Shown here: positions 13,702-28,021 of the stretch, one piece after another
How positions within the stretch are numbered: the first letter of the stretch is position 1
How the letters are laid out: every line of letters starts with the position of its first letter
Assembly: GCA_039096225.1 (NCBI GenBank)
Contig: JBBPEB010000027.1
Coordinates: 372,001-436,000, forward strand
Direction: 5' to 3'
DNA length: 64,000 nucleotides
From: Blastocystis sp. Blastoise
Lineage: Eukaryota > Sar > Bigyra > Opalinata > Blastocystidae
Made by a program: the position numbers and the translations under genes
The notes under the pieces: generated by a model
Databases searched by the model: none
What the model saw: only the letters and a program-made list of their open reading frames with translations
Told to the model about the DNA's origin: nothing

Positions 13702-15931
13702 CGTAAATTATTCTATAAAATAAATAAATAAATAATTTATGTATATCTTTTCTCTATTATCTTCTTCCAAAAATTGTTTAGTTCAAATATCAATAATCTT
13801 GATTTTTATTGAATAATCTTTGATGATGATAGGGACCCTTAATATTGTCCCTAAAGGTCAAAGTATATGTAAAGACGTCCTTTGATAGTACTTTTCTTTT
13901 TCTCATTTTCTCTTTCAATATCACATTTATTGACATAAAAACTTATTTTATTATTTTTATATACTTTAAAACATTATGATTGATAAAAATTATGAAAGTC
14001 TTAAATAGAAAAAATATCTTTTTTGAGTTGTTTTTAATAATATTTCAGGTGTTTTTTTCTAACAATTTTTCTATTATAAAATACATATAGAAATCCAATT
14101 CTATACTGTTAGTTTCCCCTGTATCTCGATTTAATAGGGTCAGACTTCATAAACCTTTATATAATTCGCTATAACATTCTTAGAAGTCATGGCACACATA
14201 ATTAACCAATAATATCGGAGATATAATAGAAAAAGAGAAGTGAAATCTCTTTTCTATTTTGTTAAAGATATATATTTCTATTGGCTCATTTACAGTTTGA
14301 TGACTATGTCAGACATATAAATCTCATAAAATTACTCTATAAATAAAAGAGCAAAAACTCAAGCTTATTCTGGAAGCTTCATGTCACTCAGTTTTTCTCT
14401 GATTTATATCTTTGAATAAATGGCTTTCTTTGTTAATTTTGAGATATACTGATGTGTTTATTATGTTTAAATGAGCATAGAAAAACTATAAGATCTTTTT
14501 TTTATATGACAATTAAAAGTATTTTATGTCGCTATTAAATGGACTTGGTAAGATCACTGGAGTGACGAAGAATAAGATTATGAAAAAATATAATAAAAAT
14601 AGAAATATTATCTTTATAAATAAATTAATTCTGAAATTGTGTAGTTTCTTGTTTTATGAGAATAATGGTGATTCTATTTTGACTTCATTCATAGTTGTAT
14701 TTGAAGTGTATTTACTATGTTATAATAATAAAGAAAATTTTTGGATTCTTTTTAAATTATTTTCTTTTTTTGTATAACAAAAAAATAAATGAATATAAAA
14801 GTATTGTAATATTTTAATGATATTATTTAGTAGAGTTGAATTTCATATAATTGAAAAATTAATGAATTATATTGACTGACATGCATGATAAAGGAACAAA
14901 ATATTTTTTTTATTAGAGTATATATATATTATTATTATTATTATTTTCTTCATATTGATAATATATATATATATATATATTATTTATTTCTTTATAATAC
15001 TTTTAATCTTATATATTTTTAACATTAATTTAACGTATATACATATATATTAGTTCTTTTTAATATAAATCAAGTATGAATTTATATTATTTCGGTAAAT
15101 ACGTTATTTCATACTATTCTAATCAATTCTATCTATAATATATTAGCTAAGAACTAGGTATAACATATTTTTATACTAATAAGACTATTTTTAATTATAA
15201 TAATTGAAGAATATGATGAATATTAATATACATTCTTTTTGACAAGAATAAATTCATTATTCTTTTCCTAGAATAACTAATATGCATTTTTTCATAGTTG
15301 AGATAATAAAATTTATCATAAAAATAGCAAAAATTTCTTTTACAAGAAATATATCAGGAAAATTAAAAAATTTGTAATCCACTATATATCTTTCATATGA
15401 GTATTTGATATTCATGTAAATCATCAAATGTTATACATATTAGACCAATTTCAATGATTCAAACCAATTAAAATCTTAGGAATTTTCAAGAATTCTTTCT
15501 TCAACAAGTAAAATAGAGTTCAATTGATTAGTAAAACTTTCTAAAGATCTTCTATACACGAATAAATATGCTTTTACATAAAATATCAACATTTAATTTG
15601 ATTTAAATAGAAGAATATACTCAATTACAAAGAGAAAACATTATTTCTTTAACCGAGATAATATAAATAATTTAAAAATAGTCTATTTTTCATGAAATTT
15701 GGTTAAGTGGCAACTAATTATATAAAAAAAATGATATTTTGTGCAAGTTTTAAAATAATCTTTTTTTTATTAAAATTACGGGAAACTCTTTTATCTTCTC
15801 ACAAAAAACATTATTATTTATGAGAACAATATTCCTCTTAAACAATTTTTTTTATTCTCCTTTATGTATACTAATTTTTCATAATACTCTTCTATGATAT
15901 TAGAATATTAAACAACAGAAGGATTACACAA
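13702..15931. other. 2.2 kb intergenic spacer, start-to-start between gene A and the GTPase relic
   Basis: Non-coding as far as I can tell. It contains the upstream region of gene A (minus) and of the GTPase relic (plus). A plus-strand reading at 14526-14777 has no recognisable domain, intron signal or homologue in the window. A (TA)n tract lies near 14961-14980. Confidence 0.5.
13775..13787 (-). promoter_or_regulatory. Candidate upstream element of gene A, shared with gene D
   Basis: On the minus strand this reads TTTGAACTAAACA, about 75-85 nt before the ATG of gene A. The same 13 bases stand about 90-100 nt before the ATG of paralogue D (60285-60297). Conservation in an otherwise diverged upstream region suggests a promoter element, though shared ancestry could explain it. 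It is not obvious upstream of B or C. Confidence 0.4.
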
Positions 15932-16990
<1,059 letters not shown>

Positions 16991-17895
16991 ATAAACAAAA
17001 AAGGATTCATTATGTTTTTAACAAAAATAAGCGTTTTATTATTGTATAATCATCAGAGAGAATTCATTATATTATAAATTCATCTTTTTAACTTATATTT
17101 ATTTTGATATTTCTTTAATTTCATTTATTTTATAGTTTGTTATAATTTGCATTGAAATTATTATTCTATTTTTATAATTATTATTATTGATTCTTATCAA
17201 CAAATTTTTATTATGTATATAATATATATTTCAAAAACATAAACACAGTTTTATATATTTTGAAATCTTAAACTAATTGAACAAATAGTAAAAACATAAC
17301 AATAACCATTTCAATATATATAAAAGTCATACTATATTTAAATAAATATCTAGTCAATTATTTATGTATAATTTATTATATAAGTTTACTTATATATAGT
17401 ATATCCTTTTGGTTAATATTTTAAACAATAAAAATATTTCATTTATTTGTAAATATATTCATAATCCAATTTATCCACCTAATAGTAAGAAAAGTATGTT
17501 TAGTATAAAAAATTTATTATTATTTGTTAAATTGGCTGTCTTATTTTTTATTATGAATAAAATACTATGTATTATATACTTAACTCGATTGAATATATAT
17601 AAAACATTATGATGATAACAAATTATATTAATATAGATAAAATACATATATAATTTATTTATTTATAAATATTGTATTATATATGAATAACAGTATATAA
17701 GAATATAAAGAATAATTAAATAAAATGAATAAATAAAAAATAATTAATAATATAGTTTGTAAAATAAAACAAAATACTAATTAACTTTTAAATAGGGTTA
17801 ATAATACTATATATGAAAACAAAAATAATTAAAAATAATTTTTTAAATGTATATTTATATATAATTTATTTATAGATAAAATAATTATATATTTC
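16991..17895. other. Intergenic A+T-rich spacer
   Basis: Between the convergent 3' ends of the GTPase relic and gene G. The plus-strand reading at 17409-17612 has low complexity and no supported function. Confidence 0.5.
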
Positions 17896-20411
17896 TTATT
17901 GACTTGTAAATACTTCAAAATCAATTAAAAAAAATTCATTTCTTTTATCAGGTTGATTAGTATTAACAAAGAAGCTATTTCCTAATTTAGGATAAGGAGA
18001 AACATATATTAGTTTTTTTTTACAGAGTAAATCTATTCTACCATTTGTAAATCGATCTTTATCAATTTGAGATTGTAAATATATACCACAACGAAATGTG
18101 AGTTCTAATATTGAATCATTACTAAGTAATGCACTATGTGTATATTTAGGATTAATATTTAATTTCGTATAATTATGTCCATGAGGATTTATTAATGAAA
18201 ATAAAAATGCTTTTGAATCTGCTCTATATCTCATACCTTCTATATATTATATATAAATAGTAGTTTATTCAATAAATATACTTTTAAGTGGTTTTTCCAT
18301 ATCTGTATGATTCTTTCCCCAACCAACACTAGTATATCCTCCAAATATATATGATTGACCATCTTTTCCTTTTCCGTGTATAATCACTAATGATTCTTTT
18401 TCATCACATTTGTCATGCCATTTCTTTACACTTCTATTCTCATCAGAACATCTATATAGAATAATATATAATTATAAAAAATATTTAAATTATATATAAT
18501 ATTACCTATATAATAATTTCCATTCTTTATTTCCTTCAAACCATTTACTTAACTCGATACCCATTTCTTCATTAATAAGAATTGAGTTTGGTAAATATAA
18601 ATCAGGATTTGGTATTAATCCATATACTTCATATTCATCAACAGTAAACCTATTAGGCTTATCTGGTCCAGCTGTATTTACAAATAATGATGTACATTGA
18701 GGAGTATTATGATGAGCATAATGGAAAATATATCCATTAATATAACTATTATTATTATTACAATCAACGCAAATACGCATATCCATAAAATGAGGACCAT
18801 ATTTCTTCTACAAAATAATGCACAATCATGTTCTAATATATCATATTTAGTAGGAGGAATATCATGTTCATTACTTAAAGTAAATAAGAAAGATCCACTG
18901 TCATATTTCAAACCTATATTGTATTATACTATTAAATAATAAATATATATATACAATCATCACTTTGAGATTCCCAATATTGAGTAGTATATCCTCCAAA
19001 TATATTGATCTTATTATCATGACCTATATGCTTAATAATAGTCACAGTAGGACATTTAGTATCACAATATTTATGAAATTCACTTGCTTTATATTTATGC
19101 TCACTTGCTCTATATATAACATAAATAATAATAATAATAGTATACATACCTAAATAACAATTTCCATTGCTTTTCTTTACCAAGCCATTCATTAAGAATA
19201 TATATATAGTTACTATTTCCATTCAAAATATTACTATCCATAAAATTTATACTTTTAGTGATAACATAAGGTTTTAATAAATTATTCATTTGATTATGTA
19301 AATTAGAAGATTCTAAAGAATTATTTGTTTTTATTCCATTTGAAGTATAAATATCTTTTGCATTATTATTTGCATTATTATTCACAATTTGGTTTACTTT
19401 ATTAGCAGTAGATTCCGTTTTTTGAATGACATTTACATTATTATTATTTGGTATATTATTATTATTATTTAATATATTATTATTATTATTTGATATATTA
19501 TTATTATTATTTGATATATTATTATTATTATTTGATATATTATTATTATTATTTAATATATTATTATTATTATTTAATACATTATTATTACTTGGTATAT
19601 TATTATTATTACTAAGATTACTAGTATTCTTTTTTATTTCCTTCATATCTTCTTTCAATTGTTTATTATCATTAATAATTTTATTAATATTATCATTTAT
19701 ATCTTTAAATTGATTCATATCTTGTTTAATTATAGATATAGAATTCTTCTGATTATCATTTCCATCTTTAATATATTCAATACTATTTTTTATTCGATTA
19801 ATTTCATTATTTTGTTGTTGAATAACTTTCTTCAATTCATCATTATCATTCGAGAGTTTCTGAACTTTATTTATTATTTCATCATTTTTATTTCTTAACT
19901 GAATATTATCTTTAGTTAATTGATCCAATTTTAATAGTACTTGAGACATGTTACTTGTTAAAGAATCCATTTTATTGTCTATATTCATTGCCTCTTTTCG
20001 TGTATACGTTATATCATCAATAGGACCATTAGAATCATCATTATCATCAGAAAAAGTATTCAATTTATTAATTAATTGATCCGGAGCTTCTACTAGATAA
20101 TAATCAAAGTCATCTTTCAATTCTTCAAGTTCTTTCTTTGATTTTAAATCAAGATAAATTGGTCTTCCATTCATATATTCAATAATCAAATCTAAATTTC
20201 GATCGTTTTTTCCTATATATACAGCATTCTTAGTAGGAATAACTGAAGTTAGCCAGGATTGATAAAAGAAACTATCATTCCAAAGAATCTTAAGTCTATC
20301 CACAGAAAGACTACAACGTAATTTATCGTTATCACCAAAGAAAACAACATAACCTTCATCAGTTAAAGAAGAATTAGCAACCAATTTCTCTTTCTCAAGA
20401 TCACGAACCAT
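17896..20411 (-). CDS. BTB, coiled-coil, double TLDc protein G (one apparent frameshift)
   Basis: Exons: 20411-19150, 19109-18955, 18913-18506, 18451-18282, 18239-17896; introns are GT...TAG. Exon 1 encodes a BTB/T1-like domain (residues about 10-115; LTDEGYVVFFGDNDKLRCSL). A long coiled coil follows (about 130-275), then an Asn-rich tract with tandem ISNNNNN/ILNNNNN units (about 275-335), then NEWLGKEKQWKLLFR. Exons 2-3 form TLDc domain 1 (INIFGGYTTQYWES, SFLFTLSNEHDIPPTKYD, FTVDEYEVYG). Exons 4-5 form a second TLDc unit (SYIFGGYTSVGWGK, FLFSLINPHGHNYTKL). Exon 3 has 408 nt where the splice phases require one more base. The break is at 18811-18802, where FCR must join KKYGPHFMDMR. TLDc domains occur in oxidation-resistance and V-ATPase-binding proteins; the role here is unknown. 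Confidence 0.75.
19437..19615. repeat. Coding tandem repeat, 21-nt units encoding Asn-rich heptads
   Basis: ATTATTATTATTATTTGATA-like 21-nt units repeated about eight times, encoding ISNNNNN/ILNNNNN in gene G on the minus strand. The opposite strand gives a false Leu-rich ORF. Confidence 0.8.
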
Positions 20412-22389
20412 CTTTTAATTTATTCATTTATGTTAAAAAAAAATAAAACATTTGATTGTTTGTGAAATTATAGAAAATAAGTGGAGAATTTTATTATTTT
20501 CTCGTTTTTATTTCAGTTTTTTTTCAGTTTTTTTTTAATTTTTTATTATAATAATGATAATTTTTTAGATTTATATCAAATATGATATGACTTGATTATT
20601 GTAATTATATAAAATAAATAAATTTCCGAATTATCAACATAAATTGGGTTATGGAAAGCAATTGTTTGTATATAAATCAATTTTTAATATGTATTTATTG
20701 ATATAGGGTACTATTGAATTATTTTATAAAATATAAAAACTCATTATTAATATTAAATATTAAATTTGTGATTTTTTTTACCGAATAAAAGATATGTATT
20801 TGCATTCAAATAGCTATAACAACACTGTGAATGAATTCCATAAAAAAAGAAGAATGGATTAGGCTATATAAAGAGAATATTTTTTTTCTTTTGGCATAGA
20901 AGTTAGTTAATGTTTTTAAGCTATATGGATTAGTGAAACTAAAAGAAATAGTGTTGTTTCATGTAAATACAAAAAAATATTTTATCATCAAGAAATAACT
21001 CAATAATAGGTCATAATATTTATAATTATAACTATTTTTTTGGATGCTTATTATTAACGTTATTTACAAGTATATTCTATAATTGTTGTAGAATAGATCG
21101 TTCGTTGTTATCTTCTTTTCATTGATTGATTTAAATAGTCTATTTGATGTTCATTTTTTATATAAAAGACTTTGTAAGTAAAACAATATTTTTTATTTTC
21201 GTATCACATACTTCATTTATATTTTGACTGATAATCTTTTTATTTTACTATGTATACATTTTTGTTTATATTTATAAGATATTTGTAAACTCTTATTTGA
21301 TATTATTATTTCTATTGATATGATTTTTATCCTTTTCTTGTAATTATTAACATTTCCTGAAGAATCTAATAAGCTATTTGTTATTATATATTATATTTAA
21401 TATATATATATCTAATTACCCAATAGTATCTTTTCTATAGTCTCCTCATATAATTATCTCCCTTTTATTCTATTTCCTACTTATTCTTACTCTTCCAATT
21501 CGATTAAACAATATTTAATTCTATGTTTCATATAATAATTTATTATATATTTTCTACTAATCATAATCATGATTATTAGTTATTTATTATCAATGTATAT
21601 TGTTTAAATTTCATTAATATAGTAATAAATACTATATATAAATAACTAAGAATTAATTTATTATACATGTATTTTATAATTCTTATGAATAATTAATATT
21701 ATAGAATTATTTATTGTAAAGTAATAATAAAAGAATTGAATCATAAATGTTTCAAAAAACTTGTTATCAACATTTTTAATTCATTTAATAAAATAGTTTC
21801 ACTATTATATCTATTTAATTATTTATAAAAAATGAAACCATTCTATAAACATGAAACAAATATTAATGAATTTACAAAGCTATATATATCTCATATATCT
21901 TTTTGTCACTTATTGTGAAACTGCTAAAATTTATTTTTTATATAATTAAACTACAAATAAAGTTATAAAATTGCTACAAAAAAAATCTTATTAATTCTTT
22001 CAATATATTAAGATAAATAGATCTCAAAAAAATTTGTCTTTATTATTATAAAAAAACTATATATTATAAAAATAATTATAGTTATCCATATATAGGAGAT
22101 CATTGTCATAATAATAATTCTGTAGAAATATTTATCTATTTATTTTTAACTAAATAATTAAAAAAAATAATAATCAATTCATAATATTCACAAATAATAC
22201 TTTATAATATTTTTATACTATAATTGTTGCCATTAATTACATTATATTTAGTCACAACTTCTTCAAAAACAAAAAGAATAATTCTTTATATATAGAATTA
22301 ATAAAAACATTAAAAATAAATAAAAAAAATATAATTAAATATAACAGTATAAAGAATAAAAACATATATATAGAAAGGAATGCATATAC
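20412..22389. other. 2 kb intergenic spacer
   Basis: Between the 5' end of G and the 3' end of K (both minus). No ORF, RNA gene or repeat family recognised apart from simple A/T tracts. Confidence 0.5.
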
Positions 22390-24367
22390 TTAGTCAAATA
22401 AACAATTCACATGGTTTTCCTGAATAAATGCGGAATCCTTTAATTGTTGTTTATTAGTTTTAATTTGTTTATATGAAATATCACCTATATAATATATAAT
22501 TAATATATATAACTATATATATATATACAGATAAAAGAAATATATTTCAATTTAGGAAATTTTCCAGTAATAATAAATTTGATAAGTTTTGATAATTGTT
22601 CCTCATCATAAATATCTATAAAAAAAGAAATTTCATAAAAATATAATTATTAATATACATAAATCTAAACTTTTTATATTTTGAGTTTTATTTTCATTTA
22701 TACACTCAAATAACGTTTCTATCTCATATTTATTCATCTTTTTTTCTAAATTAAAGTATACCACTTTTTATATGATATATATATACCTTTATTACTAATA
22801 ATTGTATTCATAAATGAATTAGTATCATATTTACATCGAAAAATAGAAGTATTAGGGTCATAAATATAGTCATTGTTTGATAAGCGATCACAGATATCAC
22901 TTAATTGGACAATACTTGAGGATGGAAAGTTATTATTATTCATATATGTACAAATTGCTTTAATAAAAGAACCCAACAATTCTCTATTATTATATTTATC
23001 TATATATACATGCATTATTTAATAGAAATAATTATTAAATAATAAAGAAAAATGTATATAAAACTATATATATTTTGTTTACATAATAATATTATTATAT
23101 ACCAAGCCCAATAGATTTTAATTTAGGGAAATTTTCTGTGGTATATATTTCATAAAAGCTATCATCAGGTATATCATTAATTACTAGATTCATATTAATA
23201 TAAAAATAGGAAGAAATAATTATAATTTAATGGAAACAAAATATATTAAATAAATAATATATATATATATACCTAGATTTAATTGAGTTGTATTAAGGAA
23301 ACAACCCTTGCTAATTAGTCGGTTTATAAAAGTCATAGTACAACCTAATAATAATAGTTAAAATTAAATAAATATTATTAATCATAAAATAATTATATAT
23401 ATAAATAATTACATTTTATTGTAACAATAGAAGCCTTAGGAATTAATTTGCTTATTATATTTTCATATCCGGTTAAATATTCAGATGATGAGTTTTCATT
23501 GATAAGTAAGTCAATCCTTAATTTATGAATAGTTTTAAACTTATTGTCATTAAAGAGAGTTGATATCCAATTTAAATATTCCATACTAATATTCTTATGA
23601 AATGAAACATCTAAATCATTCAAATGTTCTACTATATTACTCTTTAAGAATCTTTCTAATAAATTTCCTTTATCAATTTTATTTGGATTCCCATCTATAA
23701 ATGAATATATATTAGTATTAATACTGTGTACTAATAATATATCTATTATATATTAGTGAATACTTTCAAAATTTATATCTAAACTATCAATATTTTGCTT
23801 ATAATTTTCAAAACAATCTAATTTTTTAATAGTGTCAGAATTGGAATAACCAACTTTATATAATATAAGATATATTATATAAAATAATAAAATTAAAGAA
23901 CAAAGAATATATAGAATACTAGAAAGTTTATGAAAGGAAACAAGATTTTTCCTTAATAATTCTTTTACATGGGAAAAAGAATAAATATAATCATCTATAT
24001 AAAAAAATATAAATATAACTAATTAAATAGATTGTATCATAATCTTAAATATATCATATAATACATATATTATACATATATATATATATATATATACCTA
24101 TTCCATCAATATGAATTGAATGAGTATAAGCTAAATCATCTAATAGAAGAGCTATTTCCTCATTTTGAGAGGTAACTATTTTTTTTATTCGAATAGTATC
24201 AATCATAGATATTAAATTCACTGGAAATATAGACTTAAAATTTTCAGTAGCTATATTTAAAATAAATAGTTTATTTATTAATAAATTAATATACTTATTA
24301 AAATTTTATAATTGATTATATGTAATTTTGGGAAACATTCTTTATTTATTAAAGATAATTTGAAAGT

Positions 24368-24406
<39 letters not shown>

Positions 24407-24659
24407 ATCATTATCATCATCATAGATGAGTTCAGTAACATTTGGAAATACATGAGTTGTCATTACTTTGTTAAATAAATTCTTATCAATTTTATTTGTT
24501 AATAGTTTAACTATACAGAATTATAATACTTATAATAATAATTCAAAATGAAAATACTCGTGTTAATACTTAATGTAGTTAAAGAATCAAAAATACCTTC
24601 TTCAAATAATTTCATAAAGAAAATAGGATCAATTTGATCATATAAATCTAAAATAAATT

Positions 24660-24700
<41 letters not shown>

Positions 24701-25972
24701 TCCTCAAAAATGATTTTTGAAGTACACATATAGGAAGTCAGACATAATAATTGAGATATACCATGCTTAGTGTATACTTTATCAATAATAAATGTTTTAT
24801 CATTTGTTTTATCATCATATTCAATTTTGATTATATCTTTTAATGTATATTCATCTTCTGTTTTACTTATTTCTACTTTTGAATAATCATTTGTATACAT
24901 AGCTTCATTAACTAAATATTTATATAATTTTGGTATTTCATTTTTTTCTCTTCTTTTAGCAATAGTGTCAATCAAATTATGTGAATAATATAATTTATTA
25001 GGATCTAAAGAAGAAATCTTATTATATTTTTTCATCTCTGATTCAGTATAACATTCATATTCTTCAGAATATTCTATTTCATAATCATTTATACTAAATA
25101 AGCGATTATATTCCATTATATATTCATCACTATTTAGATTTAATAATTGATCAGTTTTCTTATAATGCATATTTACTATATAATAGATATATTAATACTA
25201 ATTATATATATTTAAATACCAGTTATCTTTAATTCTTTTAATGAAGGGAATATATCTTTAATACACGATGGACATATATATTCTAATGGAATATTTGATG
25301 CATAATCATCTATATATATTATTATTTATACTATATATAATATATAATAAATTTACATCTAATTTCAACTTTAGTAACATTCATCATTTTAAAAAGAAGA
25401 GAATAATATAATAATTCTTCTTTTCTTTTTGGCGTAAATAAGTCTATAAATATATAATATAAATATATATACATACTATTCACACGTATCTCCTTCTCTT
25501 TTAAATTGTACAATTCCATAGGCATACGTGATTCGATGTCTTTACAATAATATCCAGCTACATCAAAAAAATTGTCTTCTAAATATTCATAGAATAATTC
25601 TTTAACATGAAATAATAAATCACTTTGAATCTCTTTATCAAGTGTAACTGAGTATTCAACAAGTGTTTCATATATATCATAACTATCTTTCAAATTTAAA
25701 GAAGAAATATCTATGTTTTCTTCCATCAAAAAATCAATTACTTTGTTCATGCTGAATGAAGGCATATCTATATAATAGCTACCATCCTCATATTTTTCAG
25801 AGTGTTTAATGATATCCTGGAAAGGAAATTGTTGATACTTATCAATAAATTCTTTTGAAATCCATAATTGTGTCTCATCTTGGAAAGTAAATAAATCTAA
25901 AAAATGATTAAGTTATTGTTAACCATATTCAATACATTTAGCTTCAGTTAACTGAAATTCTGTAGTAGACAT
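22390..25972 (-). CDS. BTB-LRR-like protein K, intact, 17 exons, all introns phase 1 (874 aa)
   Basis: Exons: 25972-25936, 25896-25357, 25309-25220, 25175-24699, 24647-24570, 24510-24406, 24369-24295, 24250-24098, 23994-23920, 23853-23764, 23694-23413, 23344-23273, 23183-23103, 22999-22787, 22745-22671, 22615-22529, 22484-22390; total 2625 nt. Every intron interrupts after the first base of a codon. Residues about 13-190 resemble BTB/KCTD (LFTFQDETQLWISKEF, YYIDMPSFSMNKVIDFLMEE). Many later exons, often 72-105 nt, each carry one leucine-rich-like unit (VFPNVTELIY, CFPKLHIINYKI, NFPKLKSIGL, KFPKLKYIS). No signal peptide or membrane segment is seen, so it is probably cytoplasmic. An adaptor function, for example substrate binding for a ubiquitin ligase, is inferred from the BTB plus repeats. 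J and L are its damaged relatives. Confidence 0.8.
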
Positions 25973-28021
25973 TACTTGAATTTTATGATAACTACAAATA
26001 TAATATATTGATATTCTTTAAGTATACATCTTTATATAAACAACTAATAAATACTTTAAGAATTGTTGTAATAAATTATAAAATAGAATTATTAAAATGA
26101 AAAAGAACTAGCTTTAAAAAGAAGTAGTATTCATGAAAATTTAAATAAATGACTCAATAAGTTGAGAGTTTTCACGGTTTTGATTCAATCATTTTCAGAT
26201 AAACTTATTTGAGATTCATGAAGACTTCAGAAAGAACATATTATTCACTTTTTCAAAGCATATTATTTGTATTCACTTAAAATGAAATTCTCTTTATATT
26301 TTTACGACGGTCCTGAATATATCTCTATTCAATAAAATGAAAAATAACTATCATTATCTCAATCAAAACATTAAAATGGAGTATATACTTTGTTTAAATT
26401 ATTAATATTAATTAGAAAGGTGTTACTGCTATCAGATCATTAATTATTCTTTCAAATATCATATTTTAAAAAATCAAATTAATAAAAATCAATAGTACTT
26501 GTCTTAGAGTATCATTTAGATCCCTATTGAAATGTGAAACATAGTTCTATATATGAAATGATTATCAAAGGAACATCATTCATATATTTTAATAAAAAAT
26601 CACATTAAATATATCTGCTTTCTTCAACAAATCTTATTATTATGTTAAACATTATCTACTTTTTTCTTTATCAAAACTAAATTTGTTAATTAGCGTTATC
26701 TGCGCTTAAATCCTTATATTAAATGAAATATATATTGAGATATAGATATTATTTGTAGTGTTAATAGGTATATTATTAAATACATTCTTATATACAATTA
26801 TAAAGATATTCAAAGTTTTTAATATATAATTTATTTCTAAAAATCTACTTATTTAACTCTTTCTCAAGTATATTATCATTAAAAGAAAAATATATTTTAT
26901 TAATATTTTTTTAAAAATACATTATATTACATTATATATAATAATTATTTATGAACTATATGTTATATAAGTATATATGGATACTTTTTAAAATATGTAA
27001 ATAAACTATTAATACTACTATTAATTATAATATATTTTTAACTTAACAAAATAATAAAACAAAATATTTACTCTCTATATCCATATAATAAAAGCTATAA
27101 ATAAAAATATAGACAATAAAAAAAATAACTACACTTTCTTTAACAATATTATTTTAGCTTTAAAAAGAATTATTACTTTAATTAGTGTAAAATATTTTGC
27201 AAATCTTTTAAAAACACAATTAAATTTATTTATTACTTTCATTTTAATTATTCATAAGATATTACTATCATAAAAGTATACACTTAAACCAACAAAACAA
27301 AATAGTGGAGTGATTCTCGAACAATAAAAATGGATAGATATATATATTAAAAAAGAAAAGAAATATAAGTTAAGTATCAATATCAAGAATTCTATGAATA
27401 AAAAATTTGATAGAATTATATTTTGAGTAATAAGAGAAAATATATCAAGAAATAAAAAACATGATATATCTATAGTATTTGGGGAATAATAAAAAAATAT
27501 ATTATAATAATAATATTATTAATTCTAAAGTGTTTCTATATGTACATAAATAATACATAATAATAATAGATAATGATTTGAAGAAAACATATATATAATA
27601 CAAAAGTTAATATATACATATAGTCACAAAATATAAATAAAAATAATAATACCATGAAAATTTAATAAATATAATAATGTAATAAAATCTCTATTTCAAA
27701 TATATATATATATGTTATGAAAGAGAATGAAATATGTATAAAGATATATATATATACTTTTAAGTATAAATAAAAGAGTGTATATGTATTGAAAAGTATT
27801 TATAATCTTTAAATAGAAAAATAAGCGCATTATATAAAAAATATGTATAATACAAAAAATATATATATTAATAATAATAATAATAATAAAAACATTATAA
27901 TAATTTATGGATAGAAATATAATATAAAAATATATATAAATAGAATATAAAAGATATGTAAACAGTATAATTTAAATATATATATATTTAAAGATGGCAA
28001 TACATACTAGCAACACTAGTA
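25973..28021. other. 2 kb intergenic spacer
   Basis: Between the 5' end of K and the 3' end of B. Very A+T-rich; I see no gene, RNA or ordered repeat. Confidence 0.5.

Noticed and set aside
14526-14777. 83-residue plus-strand ORF starting MSLLNGLGKITGVTKNKI
   Set aside because: No domain, no splice partners, no homologue in the window; composition fits chance in A+T-rich DNA.
19426-19898. Plus-strand Leu/Ile-rich ORFs resembling membrane proteins
   Set aside because: Antisense shadow of the Asn-rich and coiled-coil coding part of gene G.
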